Source of the DNA: Maledivibacter halophilus
GTDB lineage: Bacteria; Bacillota; Clostridia; Peptostreptococcales; Caminicellaceae
NCBI RefSeq assembly: GCF_900167445.1
Contig: NZ_FUZT01000025.1
Coordinates: 1 to 52,533, forward strand
Length of the DNA: 52,533 bases
Direction of reading: 5' to 3'
Shown here: piece by piece, positions 1-7,338 of the stretch
How the letters are laid out: each line of letters begins with the position of its first letter
Numbering within the stretch: the stretch's first letter is position 1
Notes under the pieces: generated by a model
What the model was told of the DNA's origin: nothing
What the model saw: the letters and a program-made list of their open reading frames with translations, nothing else
The model's database searches: none
Position numbers and translations under genes: made by a program

Positions 1-25
1 ATTTAAAATATTTATAAGTTAAATT

Positions 26-101
26 GACCCATTAGCTCAGTCGGCAGAGCACCTGACTTTTAATCAGGGTGTCCCGCGTTCGAGTCGCGGATGGGTCACC
101 A
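26..101 (+). tRNA. tRNA-Lys (anticodon TTT)
   Basis: The cloverleaf is read directly. The acceptor GACCCAT pairs with ATGGGTC, the anticodon stem CTGA/TCAG encloses loop CTTTTAA (anticodon TTT), the T-arm is present and CCA is encoded. It is the first of nine tRNA genes in a row on the same strand. Confidence 0.97.
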
Positions 102-111
102 AATTAGAAGT

Positions 112-200
112 GGAGGGGTGTCCGAGTGGTTTAAGGAGCTGGTCTTGAAAACCAGTGACTCCGCAAGGGGCCGTGGGTTCGAATCCCACCCCCTCCGCCA
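112..200 (+). tRNA. tRNA-Ser (anticodon TGA)
   Basis: Acceptor GGAGGGG pairs with CCCCTCC. Anticodon loop CTTGAAA gives TGA. A long variable arm, typical of class II tRNA-Ser, follows, and CCA is encoded. Confidence 0.96.
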
Positions 201-206
201 AGCTGT

Positions 207-299
207 GGAGAAGTACTCAAGTAGGCTGAAGAGGACGGTTTGCTAAACCGTTAGGTCGGGTTTACCGGCGCGCGGGTTCGAATCCCGCTTTCTCCGCCA
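207..299 (+). tRNA. tRNA-Ser (anticodon GCT)
   Basis: Acceptor GGAGAAG pairs with TTTCTCC (one G-U). Stem ACGGT/ACCGT encloses loop TTGCTAA (anticodon GCT). A long variable arm and encoded CCA are present. It lies only 6 nt after the previous tRNA-Ser, so they are probably co-transcribed. Confidence 0.96.
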
Positions 300-306
300 A
301 GTATAG

Positions 307-383
307 GGGCCTTTAGCTCAGTTGGTCAGAGCGTCCGGCTCATAACCGGCAGGTCCGGGGTTCGAGTCCCTGAAGGCCCACCA
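307..383 (+). tRNA. tRNA with anticodon CAT (Met-type), copy 1
   Basis: Acceptor GGGCCTT pairs with AAGGCCC; the anticodon loop CTCATAA gives CAT and CCA is encoded. The body is identical to the copy at 947-1023. The G1-C72 pair argues against an initiator. Elongator Met or Ile2 (lysidine-modified CAT) cannot be separated by eye; Met is favoured. Confidence 0.9.
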
Positions 384-555
384 TTTTAGTGAAATTTTAA
401 TTTAACAAAGCTTGCTAACAAACCTTTAGGTTTTGAAAAGTTTTGTGGTTTTACCAATAGGTAAAAATATTACCTTGGGAGAGGTTAGAAACAAGAAAGT
501 TGACAATTATCAATATTGCAGTTTATCATGTTTCAGACTCCCATTATGTAAAAAA

Positions 556-631
556 AGGGGTGTAGTTCAGCTGGTAGAACGACGGTCTCCAAAACCGTAT
601 GTCGTGGGTTCAAGTCCTGCCACCCCTGCCA
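556..631 (+). tRNA. tRNA-Trp (anticodon CCA)
   Basis: Acceptor AGGGGTG pairs with CACCCCT. Stem CGGT/ACCG encloses loop CTCCAAA (anticodon CCA), with encoded 3' CCA. The 172-nt spacer before it holds a weak promoter-like pair (TTGACA at 500-505, TTATCA at 523-528) that may start a second tRNA transcript. Confidence 0.95.
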
Positions 632-690
632 ATTCAGAAGCAAAAAGTTAAAAAGCAACTGAAAAAAGCAATGAAAATGTTACCCAAGGA

Positions 691-767
<77 letters not shown>

Positions 768-794
768 TGATACAAAAACCTAGAATTATTACTT

Positions 795-871
<77 letters not shown>

Positions 872-946
872 AGTAGGCAAAGCTTCTTAAGTTTGTATGA
901 GGTTTTGCTGAGAACATAGAAATTAATATGGGTTATTAATTACTGG

Positions 947-1023
947 GGGCCTTTAGCTCAGTTGGTCAGAGCGTCCGGCTCATAACCGGCAGGTCCGGGG
1001 TTCGAGTCCCTGAAGGCCCACCA
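947..1023 (+). tRNA. tRNA with anticodon CAT (Met-type), copy 2
   Basis: Identical over the whole tRNA, and a few flanking bases on both sides, to the gene at 307-383. This indicates a recent duplication or gene conversion inside the cluster. Confidence 0.9.
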
Positions 1024-1079
1024 TTTTATGGAAGCATAAGGTGAGAAATTAACAAAAAACTTACACTTTGCACCTATAT

Positions 1080-1155
1080 GCCCAGATAGCTCAGTCGGTA
1101 GAGCAGGGGACTGAAAATCCCCGTGTCGGTGGTTCGATTCCGCCTCTGGGCACCA
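1080..1155 (+). tRNA. tRNA-Phe (anticodon GAA)
   Basis: Acceptor GCCCAGA pairs with TCTGGGC; stem GGGGA/TCCCC encloses loop CTGAAAA (anticodon GAA); CCA is encoded. Last tRNA of the cluster, directly followed by a terminator. Confidence 0.96.
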
Positions 1156-1162
1156 AAAAAGG

Positions 1163-1190
1163 ACTATATGCAATTGCATATAGTTTTTTT
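1163..1190 (+). terminator. Terminator of the tRNA cluster
   Basis: A self-complementary 22-nt stem, with arm ACTATATGCAA and its reverse complement, runs straight into seven T residues. It ends transcription 8 nt after tRNA-Phe. Confidence 0.85.
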
Positions 1191-1252
1191 ATTATCCTTA
1201 ATTTTGGGGTAATGCTATAACTTACTATATAGGATTCTACCAGTAGAATCAT

Positions 1253-2272
1253 CTACTGATGTCTATATATTTGTTTTAAAATGTGAAAAGAAAAATCTTT
1301 GATAAAATCATAAATATTAGAATGTTTTATTTGATTTCCTTTTTTAACTACATATTTAAGTTTTTCTTCGTTATTCATTTTTGAAAAGTTAAAATTTTTA
1401 TAGTTCAATTCATTCAAATTAAAGAATGAATATGTTTTGTCATTATTAGCATTAATATTTAATAATGGGAGTTTAAGCTTGAGCTGGTTATCTTGATTTA
1501 GTAGACTAAAATTATAATTATGATTATAAAAAATAAAATCTTGATCTAAATCTCCATAATATCTTCCTGACACTTCTAAGAAGTCCTTTTCTATTTTATA
1601 ATCTGTAATTCTAATTTTAACTTTATTATGTAAATAAAACTCCTTTGGAAAACTATTTATAATATTATCCTTATCAATATGATTTATAATATTCAGTGTA
1701 GGTAAAAGATGTAATATATCCTCGAAATTGTGTAGTAAAATTTTTTCTTTTAAATCATTATTTTTACTGATTTCATATTTTTTATATAGCTTAATGCTTT
1801 CAGCTCCATCTATGGTGTCTTTTCTATTTATACCTAGGAATTTCTCAACAGTTTTAAGTTTACAGTTTTTCAATTTGAGCAAATTCTTGTTCTTTCTGAC
1901 TAATTTATATAAATCGAAATTTAGATAAGGATCTATTCTATAGTCCAAATTGTATTTGGAAAAACGTCTATTTAAAAAGGGGATATCGAAAGTACTTCCA
2001 TTAAATGTGATGTATAATTGGAAGTTATTGAAACTATTAATAAAGGATTTAAGCATTTCTAATTCTTCATTAGAATTGTTGCAGAAGAATTGTTTTATTA
2101 TAATATTATGTTTTTCTAGATAAAGAATACCAATTAAAATAACTTTGTTGTAATGAGGATTTAATCCTGTTGTTTCAATATCAAAAAGAACGAAATTTTT
2201 GTTTTTTAAGAGATTAGTTAAGATGTTTGGAATTTTATTGTAATTATTTAAAGTGTTAGTGATTATATCCAT
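1253..2272 (-). CDS. YprB-like ribonuclease H-fold (DEDD) exonuclease family protein
   Basis: A 339-residue protein with the RNase H-fold 3'-5' exonuclease signature. FDIETTG carries D31 and E33, TFNGSTFDIPFL carries D96, and HNFED (H181-D185) gives the last acidic residue. This set matches the YprB/RNase_H_2 group of DEDD nucleases, known as putative single-strand exonucleases; the biological substrate is not established. There is no helicase or TPR partner beside it, and the C-terminal 130 residues are Asn/Lys-rich and not recognised. The ATG start has a GGAGGT site. It is divergent from the small gene at 2413, with both promoters in the 140-bp gap. Family assignment is good; function is inferred from the family only. 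Confidence 0.8.
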   Translation of the reverse strand: MDIITNTLNNYNKIPNILTNLLKNKNFVLFDIETTGLNPHYNKVILIGILYLEKHNIIIKQFFCNNSNEELEMLKSFINSFNNFQLYITFNGSTFDIPFLNRRFSKYNLDYRIDPYLNFDLYKLVRKNKNLLKLKNCKLKTVEKFLGINRKDTIDGAESIKLYKKYEISKNNDLKEKILLHNFEDILHLLPTLNIINHIDKDNIINSFPKEFYLHNKVKIRITDYKIEKDFLEVSGRYYGDLDQDFIFYNHNYNFSLLNQDNQLKLKLPLLNINANNDKTYSFFNLNELNYKNFNFSKMNNEEKLKYVVKKGNQIKHSNIYDFIKDFSFHILKQIYRHQ

Positions 2273-2412
2273 TATATTACCTCCAGATCTTATGATATTT
2301 CATTTTATTTATCTCAAAATTTATTACTTTGTGTATATTATACATCAAAATACTGCTAAGATTAAACTGAAAAAACATTTGTGAATATAATGATATTAAA
2401 GGAGATGATAAT

Positions 2413-2700
2413 TTGGATAAGGGTAAAGATATTTCCGAAAAAATATTTGAGACAGCTAACAATATTTCTAAAAAGGGAGATTCCATTTTGAAAATAGGTG
2501 AGTATAAAATAAATATAAAGTTAATACAAAAAGAAATTAGAAGAAAGAAGCTATATCTTGGGGATTTAATCTATAAATGGAGTCAGAAAAATGAAGTTGA
2601 AATGAATGCAATTACAACAATATGTAATGAAATAAAAGATTTAGAAATTGAAATTGAAGAAATAAATAAAGAAATATTAAAGATTAAAGAAAATAATTAA
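2413..2700 (+). CDS. Small coiled-coil protein, unknown function
   Basis: A 95-residue, Lys/Glu/Ile-rich protein starting at TTG, supported by AAAGGAGATGAT just upstream. Residues 1-30 are polar and amphipathic; residues 30-95 are predicted by eye to be two long helices with heptad-like hydrophobic spacing. There is no signal peptide or transmembrane segment. The layout resembles small clostridial proteins in which such helices precede a zinc ribbon, but no cysteine pair is present except one Cys. No function is recognised. It stands alone, divergent from the YprB-like gene. Confidence 0.6.
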   Translation: MDKGKDISEKIFETANNISKKGDSILKIGEYKINIKLIQKEIRRKKLYLGDLIYKWSQKNEVEMNAITTICNEIKDLEIEIEEINKEILKIKENN

Positions 2701-2837
2701 AAGAAGATAAAAAAATAATAAGCTGAGATAATTATACGATTTCTTCTATTGAATATTTATTACTATTTATGGTATTATTATCTTTGCATAGTATATTGCC
2801 TTAATACTTCACAAAAGCCTAAAACAGGGGGAACTAT

Positions 2838-3257
2838 ATGATTAAAACTGATACTATCAAACGAGGTGCTAAAAATGGTTTAAATACTGTAGCTGAACTG
2901 GCGAAGGTTATAATACCAGTATATTTTATTATTACTATATTGAAACATACTCAGGTACTAAGCTATGTAGCCAGTTATTTTGAGCCTTTAATGAAGGTTT
3001 TTGGCTTGCCTGGTGAAGCAGCTATTGTTTTGGTTCTAGGAAATGTTCTTAATATTTATGCTGCTATTGGAGTAATAGCTTCCCTAGTATTAACAGCAAA
3101 GCAAATAACTATTATAGCTGTTATGCTATCTTTTTCCCATGCATTACCTATTGAAACAGCTGTTAGTAAAAAAATCGGGGTTAGTGTAATAGTTGTTGTG
3201 TCAATACGAATAGGATTAGCTATTCTTTCTGGATTAATGATGAATTTGATACTTTAA
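2838..3257 (+). CDS. Nucleoside-recognition (Gate) domain membrane protein, first of pair
   Basis: A 139-residue, very hydrophobic protein with about four membrane helices. The segment ending in EPLMKVFGLPGEAAIVLVLGN is typical of the 'nucleoside recognition' (Gate) family that includes SpmA/SpmB and the core of CNT-like carriers. The start ATG follows AGGGGGAACT. Together with the next gene, 96 nt downstream, it makes a two-gene unit whose partners probably form one complex. The family occurs in spore-core dehydration proteins (SpmA/B) and in uncharacterised carriers; the transported molecule here is unknown. Confidence 0.75.
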   Translation: MIKTDTIKRGAKNGLNTVAELAKVIIPVYFIITILKHTQVLSYVASYFEPLMKVFGLPGEAAIVLVLGNVLNIYAAIGVIASLVLTAKQITIIAVMLSFSHALPIETAVSKKIGVSVIVVVSIRIGLAILSGLMMNLIL

Positions 3258-3353
3258 AAGGTAGATTAGCATGAAATTAATAAATTTAAATATTTAATTT
3301 GAAATGTAATTTAGGGGTTTTAAAAATTACTATGAGCAGGAGGAGTATTATTT

Positions 3354-3803
3354 ATGATTGACATGACTTCTGTAATATCAGAGGGGCTAATTGGAGGATT
3401 AAAATCTGTTTTTAATATAGCAATAATAGTATTTCCACTTATGATTGCAATGGAGATTGCAAAGGATTTAAAATTACTTGATAAAATATCAGATTTCTGT
3501 AAACCCTTAACTAAATGGTTAGGAGTATCAAAAGAATCTGCTTTTCCTTTAGCTATAGGGTTGGTAATTGGATTAGCTTATGGAGCCGGTATAATAATAC
3601 AAAATGCAAAAGAAGGAAATTTAGATAAGAGAAGCCTAATTCTTGTTAGTATTTTCCTAGTTTGCTGTCATGCTGTTATCGAAGATACATTGATTTTTGT
3701 TGCAGTTGGAGCAAATGGATTCTTATTATTAACCATGAGATTAGTAACTGCATTAATTTTAACCATTATAATATCAAAGAAATTGCCTACCACCAATGAA
3801 TAA
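3354..3803 (+). CDS. Nucleoside-recognition (Gate) domain membrane protein, second of pair
   Basis: A 149-residue membrane protein with the same fold as the preceding gene. The shared stretch FCKPLTKWLGVSKESAFPLA aligns with FEPLMKVFGLPGEAAIVLV of the partner. It has a strong AGGAGGAG site 8-9 nt before ATG. Two half-size Gate proteins in tandem suggest a heteromeric membrane complex, as for SpmA-SpmB, but these are shorter and not clearly orthologous. No terminator with a T-run follows; an inverted repeat lies at 3834-3868. Confidence 0.75.
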   Translation: MIDMTSVISEGLIGGLKSVFNIAIIVFPLMIAMEIAKDLKLLDKISDFCKPLTKWLGVSKESAFPLAIGLVIGLAYGAGIIIQNAKEGNLDKRSLILVSIFLVCCHAVIEDTLIFVAVGANGFLLLTMRLVTALILTIIISKKLPTTNE

Positions 3804-3833
3804 AGAATAGTTACATAAGATAGAGACCATATA

Positions 3834-3868
3834 TGTACGCTCATAAAATCAAACTTTACAAGCGTACA
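3834..3868. repeat. Inverted repeat between convergent genes
   Basis: TGTACGCT at 3834-3841 is matched exactly by AGCGTACA at 3861-3868 with a 19-nt loop. It has no T-run. It could be a weak bidirectional terminator between the membrane gene and ansA, or a protein site; neither is shown. Confidence 0.35.
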
Positions 3869-3898
3869 ATCTATATAATAGGAGGGGGGATACCTCTC

Positions 3899-4894
3899 TT
3901 ATTTTGTATAAAAATCCTTTTCAAATATCTCCTTAACTTCTTCAATATCATTTGTAATAGAAAGGGCTAACATTAGTTTTATCCTTGCTTTTTGACCATT
4001 GAGACTGCCACCAAATATAACCCCTAGGTTTCTTAGATTTTTTCCTCCCCCTTCATAACCATAGGAATCCAGAACTCTCCCCATGGGACATCTAGATACT
4101 AAGACTATTTTTATGCCTCTAGATATAGCATTTTTAATACCATCTACCATCATTGGTGGAAGGTTTCCTCTTCCCATGGCTTCAATAACGATTCCTTTAG
4201 CTCCATTATCGATGCAAAAATTAATTAAACTCGAATCTATTCCAGCATAGCTTTTAATAAGATATACTTTTTCTTCGATTTTGTCTGTTTCAATATGATG
4301 ATGTTTTACAATATCTCTATAAAAAATTACTTCATCATTATCTACTATTCCCAGTGGTCCAAATTCTAAAGATTTGAAGGTATCAAGACTAAGGGTGTGG
4401 GTTTTAGTGACCTCGCTTGCTGCATTTACTTCATTATTCATAACCACCAGTACACCCTTATTTTTTGCTTGCTCTGATATTACAGTACATATTGCTGCAG
4501 CTAAATTACTTGGGCCATCATACCCTAATTCAGATCCATTTCTCATTGCCCCGGCAATAACTATAGGTTTATCTGAAAAGTTATTTAGGTCCATTAAGAA
4601 TGCTGTTTCTTCCAAAGTATCGGTACCATGGGTTATTACAACGCCATCAATATCCTGTCTTTCAACTAATTTTTTAGTAATTTTAGATAACTCCATCATT
4701 TTTTTTGGTGTCATATGAGGACCTGGTATTCTTTCGAAATCTACAATTTCAATATCAGCAAATCTATCAATATTTGTGACCATAGACATAATCTCTTCAC
4801 TTGATAAAGCTGGAATAGCAGCAGAAATTCTAGGATCAACCTTCATTGATATCGTACCACCGGTAAAAATAACAGCTACCTTTTTATTTGACAT
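3899..4894 (-). CDS. ansA: L-asparaginase
   Basis: A 331-residue cytoplasmic-type asparaginase converting L-asparagine to aspartate and ammonia. The first catalytic Thr is in TGGTIS (T14) and the second in THGTDTLEE (T91, with D92), the two-threonine signature of the bacterial asparaginase/glutaminase family. There is no signal peptide if translation starts at the ATG at 4894, which has AGGAGGTT 5 nt upstream. An in-frame extension to 4972 would add an implausible hydrophobic leader and lacks a ribosome site. It is a single gene. A probable small RNA with its own terminator lies upstream on the same strand (5008-5103), so a short leader or attenuator role for that RNA is also conceivable. Confidence 0.9.
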   Translation of the reverse strand: MSNKKVAVIFTGGTISMKVDPRISAAIPALSSEEIMSMVTNIDRFADIEIVDFERIPGPHMTPKKMMELSKITKKLVERQDIDGVVITHGTDTLEETAFLMDLNNFSDKPIVIAGAMRNGSELGYDGPSNLAAAICTVISEQAKNKGVLVVMNNEVNAASEVTKTHTLSLDTFKSLEFGPLGIVDNDEVIFYRDIVKHHHIETDKIEEKVYLIKSYAGIDSSLINFCIDNGAKGIVIEAMGRGNLPPMMVDGIKNAISRGIKIVLVSRCPMGRVLDSYGYEGGGKNLRNLGVIFGGSLNGQKARIKLMLALSITNDIEEVKEIFEKDFYTK

Positions 4895-5007
4895 AATAAA
4901 CCTCCTGACCAACTTATTTACAACCCTATTATATAATAATATCTGGATTAAATAAAAGATTATTAAGAACAATTAAGAAATATAATGTTCTAAAGCGTAT
5001 TTTTGAC

Positions 5008-5103
5008 AAAAAAAAGCAAAAGATTTACCACGTGGTAAATCTTTTGCTAGGGGTATTGGGAATAGAGATTATATGATTGAGGTTTTCCAGGGGGATAACC
5101 ACA
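5008..5103 (-). ncRNA. Candidate small RNA with own promoter and terminator
   Basis: On the minus strand a promoter TTGCAA (5132-5137), exact 17-bp spacer and TATAAT (5109-5114) is followed about 60 nt later by a perfect 17-bp hairpin (5015-5048) and eight T residues (5008-5015). The predicted transcript is about 95 nt, contains no start codon with a ribosome site, and has C-rich single-stranded tracts (ATCCCCC, ATTCCC, ACCCC). Such tracts are typical of Firmicute sRNAs that pair with Shine-Dalgarno sequences. An attenuated leader of ansA, 114 nt downstream, is the alternative. Confidence 0.55.
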
Positions 5104-5108
5104 ACAAA

Positions 5109-5137
5109 ATTATAACAAAATTCGACAATGATTGCAA
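5109..5137 (-). promoter_or_regulatory. Sigma-A promoter of the candidate small RNA
   Basis: -35 TTGCAA and -10 TATAAT are separated by exactly 17 bp, reading on the minus strand. No coding sequence begins within 200 bp downstream of it. Confidence 0.6.
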
Positions 5138-5301
5138 GGAAAAATGTCAAAAAAAGTAGAAAAATATTTAAAAATTTAAAATATAAACCTGAATATAATA
5201 AAATCAATGATAAATAAAGAAAAGGTCTTTAGTATTTTAAAAATGTAGTGTAAAATTAACATAAAAATATTATCTGAATTTTTTAAGGAGAGAGGGAATA
5301 T

Positions 5302-5871
5302 ATGATGGATGGTAAAGATGTTTTAAGAAAAAATATGTTAAAAAAAAGAAAATCAATGAAAGAAGCTGATGCAAAAGAATATAGTGAGAAAATAATATCA
5401 GAGTTAAAGAATCAAGAAATATTTCAAAAGAGTAGAAATATAATGATTTATCTCAGCTTTAATAATGAGGTTGATACATATAATTTGATGGAATACTGTT
5501 TGAAAAGAGGAAAGAAAATAATTGTTCCCTTTACTATAAAAAAAGAAAGACAAATAATACCAAGTGAAGTTAGAAATCCCCATGAGGAACTCATATTGAA
5601 TTCCTTAGGATATAAAGAACCAGATATAAAAAGCATGAGGGAAGTAAATGTCGAAAATATAGATTTAGTAATAGTTCCGGGAGTAGTTTTTGATATTGAT
5701 GGCAATAGAATAGGTTTTGGTGGTGGATATTATGACAGATTTCTTAAGAGATTAAGAAGCTCTACTATGACAATTGCCCTATGTTATGATTATCAAGTTG
5801 TTGATAAAGTACCTGTTGATCAATTTGATATGCCAGTAAAGTGTATAATAACTGAAAAAAGAATAATTTGA
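5302..5871 (+). CDS. 5-formyltetrahydrofolate cyclo-ligase
   Basis: A 189-residue enzyme that converts 5-formyl-THF to 5,10-methenyl-THF using ATP, returning stored folate to the one-carbon pool. The family signature GFGGGYYDRF is at residues 138-147, and the basic N-terminus (LRKNMLKKRKSM) and PFTIKKERQI segment fit the ATP site. Two adjacent ATG codons (5302 and 5305) follow AAGGAGAGAGG; either may be used. thyX lies 85 nt downstream, so two folate/thymidylate genes are neighbours, though ThyX itself does not consume THF as a reductant. Confidence 0.92.
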   Translation: MMDGKDVLRKNMLKKRKSMKEADAKEYSEKIISELKNQEIFQKSRNIMIYLSFNNEVDTYNLMEYCLKRGKKIIVPFTIKKERQIIPSEVRNPHEELILNSLGYKEPDIKSMREVNVENIDLVIVPGVVFDIDGNRIGFGGGYYDRFLKRLRSSTMTIALCYDYQVVDKVPVDQFDMPVKCIITEKRII

Positions 5872-5956
5872 AATCCTTTACCATTATATTATTACTTTTA
5901 GACTATCAGACCTATATGTTATAATTATGAAGACAATTATATTAGGGGGTTACAAT

Positions 5957-6730
5957 ATGTGTAAAAAATTAAAGGTAAATCTTTTGAGATATACTCCAGA
6001 TGCTGAAAAATTAGTTGCTTCAGCTGCCAAGCTTTGTTATTCTTCAGTTGGGGTTGATAAAATAGAAGAGAAGTTAAATGATGAAAGTATTGATAAATTT
6101 TTAGATATGCTAATGGGCATGGGCCATGAATCGCCAATTGAACATGTTAACTTTACCTTTGCTGTTGAAGGTGTTAGCAGAGTGCTAACTCATCAATTGG
6201 TAAGACATAGGATTGGATGTTCTTATTCACAGCAGTCACAAAGATATGTAAAATTGGATCAGTTCGAATACATAATTCCACCTGCTATTGAGAGTATCCC
6301 AGAGGCAAAGGATAAATTTATTGAAGTTATGAAAAAGGATCAGAGGGCCTATGATGAGCTAACAAAGCTACTATTTAAAAAGCATTATCAAGGATATATT
6401 GAAGAAGGCTATAGTGAAAAGAAAGCTAAGAGATATGCAGAGAAAAAATCTATTGAAGATGCAAGATATGTTTTTCCAAATGCATGTGAAACAAAAATTG
6501 TTTTTACTATGAATGCAAGGGCTTTATTTAATTTTTTTAAACATAGATGTTGTAATAGAGCTCAGTGGGAAATCAGAGAATTAGCTATTGAGATGCTTAG
6601 GCAAGTAAAAAGTGTGGCTCCGACTTTATTTAAATATTCGGGTCCCAATTGTTTAAACAATCCTTGTCCGGAAGGGAATATGACTTGTGGCAAAATAAAT
6701 GAGGTTAGAGAAAAATTTAATAAATTATAA
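5957..6730 (+). CDS. thyX: Flavin-dependent thymidylate synthase
   Basis: A 257-residue ThyX that methylates dUMP to dTMP with methylene-THF and reduced FAD. The signature is at residues 83-97, RHRIGCSYSQQSQRY. As counted here the spacing from RHR to the conserved Ser is eight residues, one more than the usual RHR-x7-S. The start ATG at 5957 has AGGGGG at 5944-5949. A longer form from 5927 has no ribosome site. A Cys-rich tail (NCLNNPCPEGNMTCGK) follows the conserved domain. No thyA is in the window. It probably shares transcription with the upstream cyclo-ligase. Confidence 0.93.
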   Translation: MCKKLKVNLLRYTPDAEKLVASAAKLCYSSVGVDKIEEKLNDESIDKFLDMLMGMGHESPIEHVNFTFAVEGVSRVLTHQLVRHRIGCSYSQQSQRYVKLDQFEYIIPPAIESIPEAKDKFIEVMKKDQRAYDELTKLLFKKHYQGYIEEGYSEKKAKRYAEKKSIEDARYVFPNACETKIVFTMNARALFNFFKHRCCNRAQWEIRELAIEMLRQVKSVAPTLFKYSGPNCLNNPCPEGNMTCGKINEVREKFNKL

Positions 6731-6910
6731 TATTTAGAGTCATAAATTTCTGTAAGTAAATTGAAGATATTATTTTAATATGTTAAAATTAAACTGGGTA
6801 GTATCATGTATATGAACTATACCATATTATATTTAAATCTTAAAACTAAATAGTTTTATTAATCTGCTCTGAGCCTTTATTATGGACCGAGACAGAAGAT
6901 GTTATTGTTA

Positions 6911-6997
6911 AAAAACTTTTTTTCATAAAGTTTTTGGCGGTTATTAGTACTCTTTCTATGTCTTTTTGTGCAAAATAGGCTTAGAAAGGGTTTTTTT
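6911..6997 (+). promoter_or_regulatory. Leader with two hairpins before yhdT-panF (candidate attenuator)
   Basis: The 299-nt gap before yhdT contains AAAAACTTT/AAAGTTTTT (6911-6935) and then CTTTCTA/TAGAAAG (6952-6988) followed directly by seven T residues. A terminator this close before the ribosome site at about 7019 either ends an upstream transcript or attenuates the pantothenate-uptake operon. No known riboswitch class was recognised. Confidence 0.4.
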
Positions 6998-7029
6998 ATT
7001 GTTTTAAGATTGAAGGAAAGGAGAGGTAA

Positions 7030-7287
7030 ATGTTGGATAGTAAGAAAAAAAATAAAATTTTAAGAAGAGAAGCTTTAATAACTATTGGGCTATATATTTT
7101 CTTTTTTATGTGGTGGTATGTATTTGCATATGGTTTAGGCTCAAAAGAACCTTCTCAGTATTCATATGTGTTCGGATTTCCAGGTTGGTTCTTCTACAGC
7201 TGTATATTAGGATATGTAGTCATATGCTTGCTATTGTGGTTTGTAGTAAAAAAATTTTTTGTTGAAGTTGATTTTGATGAGGATTAA
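7030..7287 (+). CDS. yhdT: YhdT family small membrane protein (DUF997)
   Basis: An 85-residue protein with two membrane helices (about residues 14-36 and 52-76), a basic N-terminus and an acidic end. Its form FFMWWYVFAYGLG then FGFPGWFFYSC is characteristic of YhdT/DUF997, which regularly precedes panF. It probably acts as an accessory subunit or assembly partner of the sodium/pantothenate symporter; the family has no proven activity. Start ATG follows AAAGGAGAGG. panF begins 51 nt later and the two are surely one operon. Confidence 0.85.
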   Translation: MLDSKKKNKILRREALITIGLYIFFFMWWYVFAYGLGSKEPSQYSYVFGFPGWFFYSCILGYVVICLLLWFVVKKFFVEVDFDED

Positions 7288-7338
7288 ATTTTCAAAATAC
7301 TTGTAGGCAAATTTAAGCCTTAAAAAAAGGAGGTTAAC

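Noticed and set aside
3834..3868. Rho-independent terminator
   Set aside because: Loop of 19 nt and no T-run on either side; kept only as an inverted repeat.
5025..5207. 60-codon ORF on the minus strand
   Set aside because: It runs across the promoter and terminator of the candidate small RNA, has no ribosome site and encodes low-complexity hydrophobic sequence.
5008..5300. 6S RNA next to the 5-formyl-THF cyclo-ligase gene, as in gamma-proteobacteria
   Set aside because: The predicted transcript is only about 95 nt, is on the opposite strand and lacks the long closing stem and central bubble of 6S RNA.
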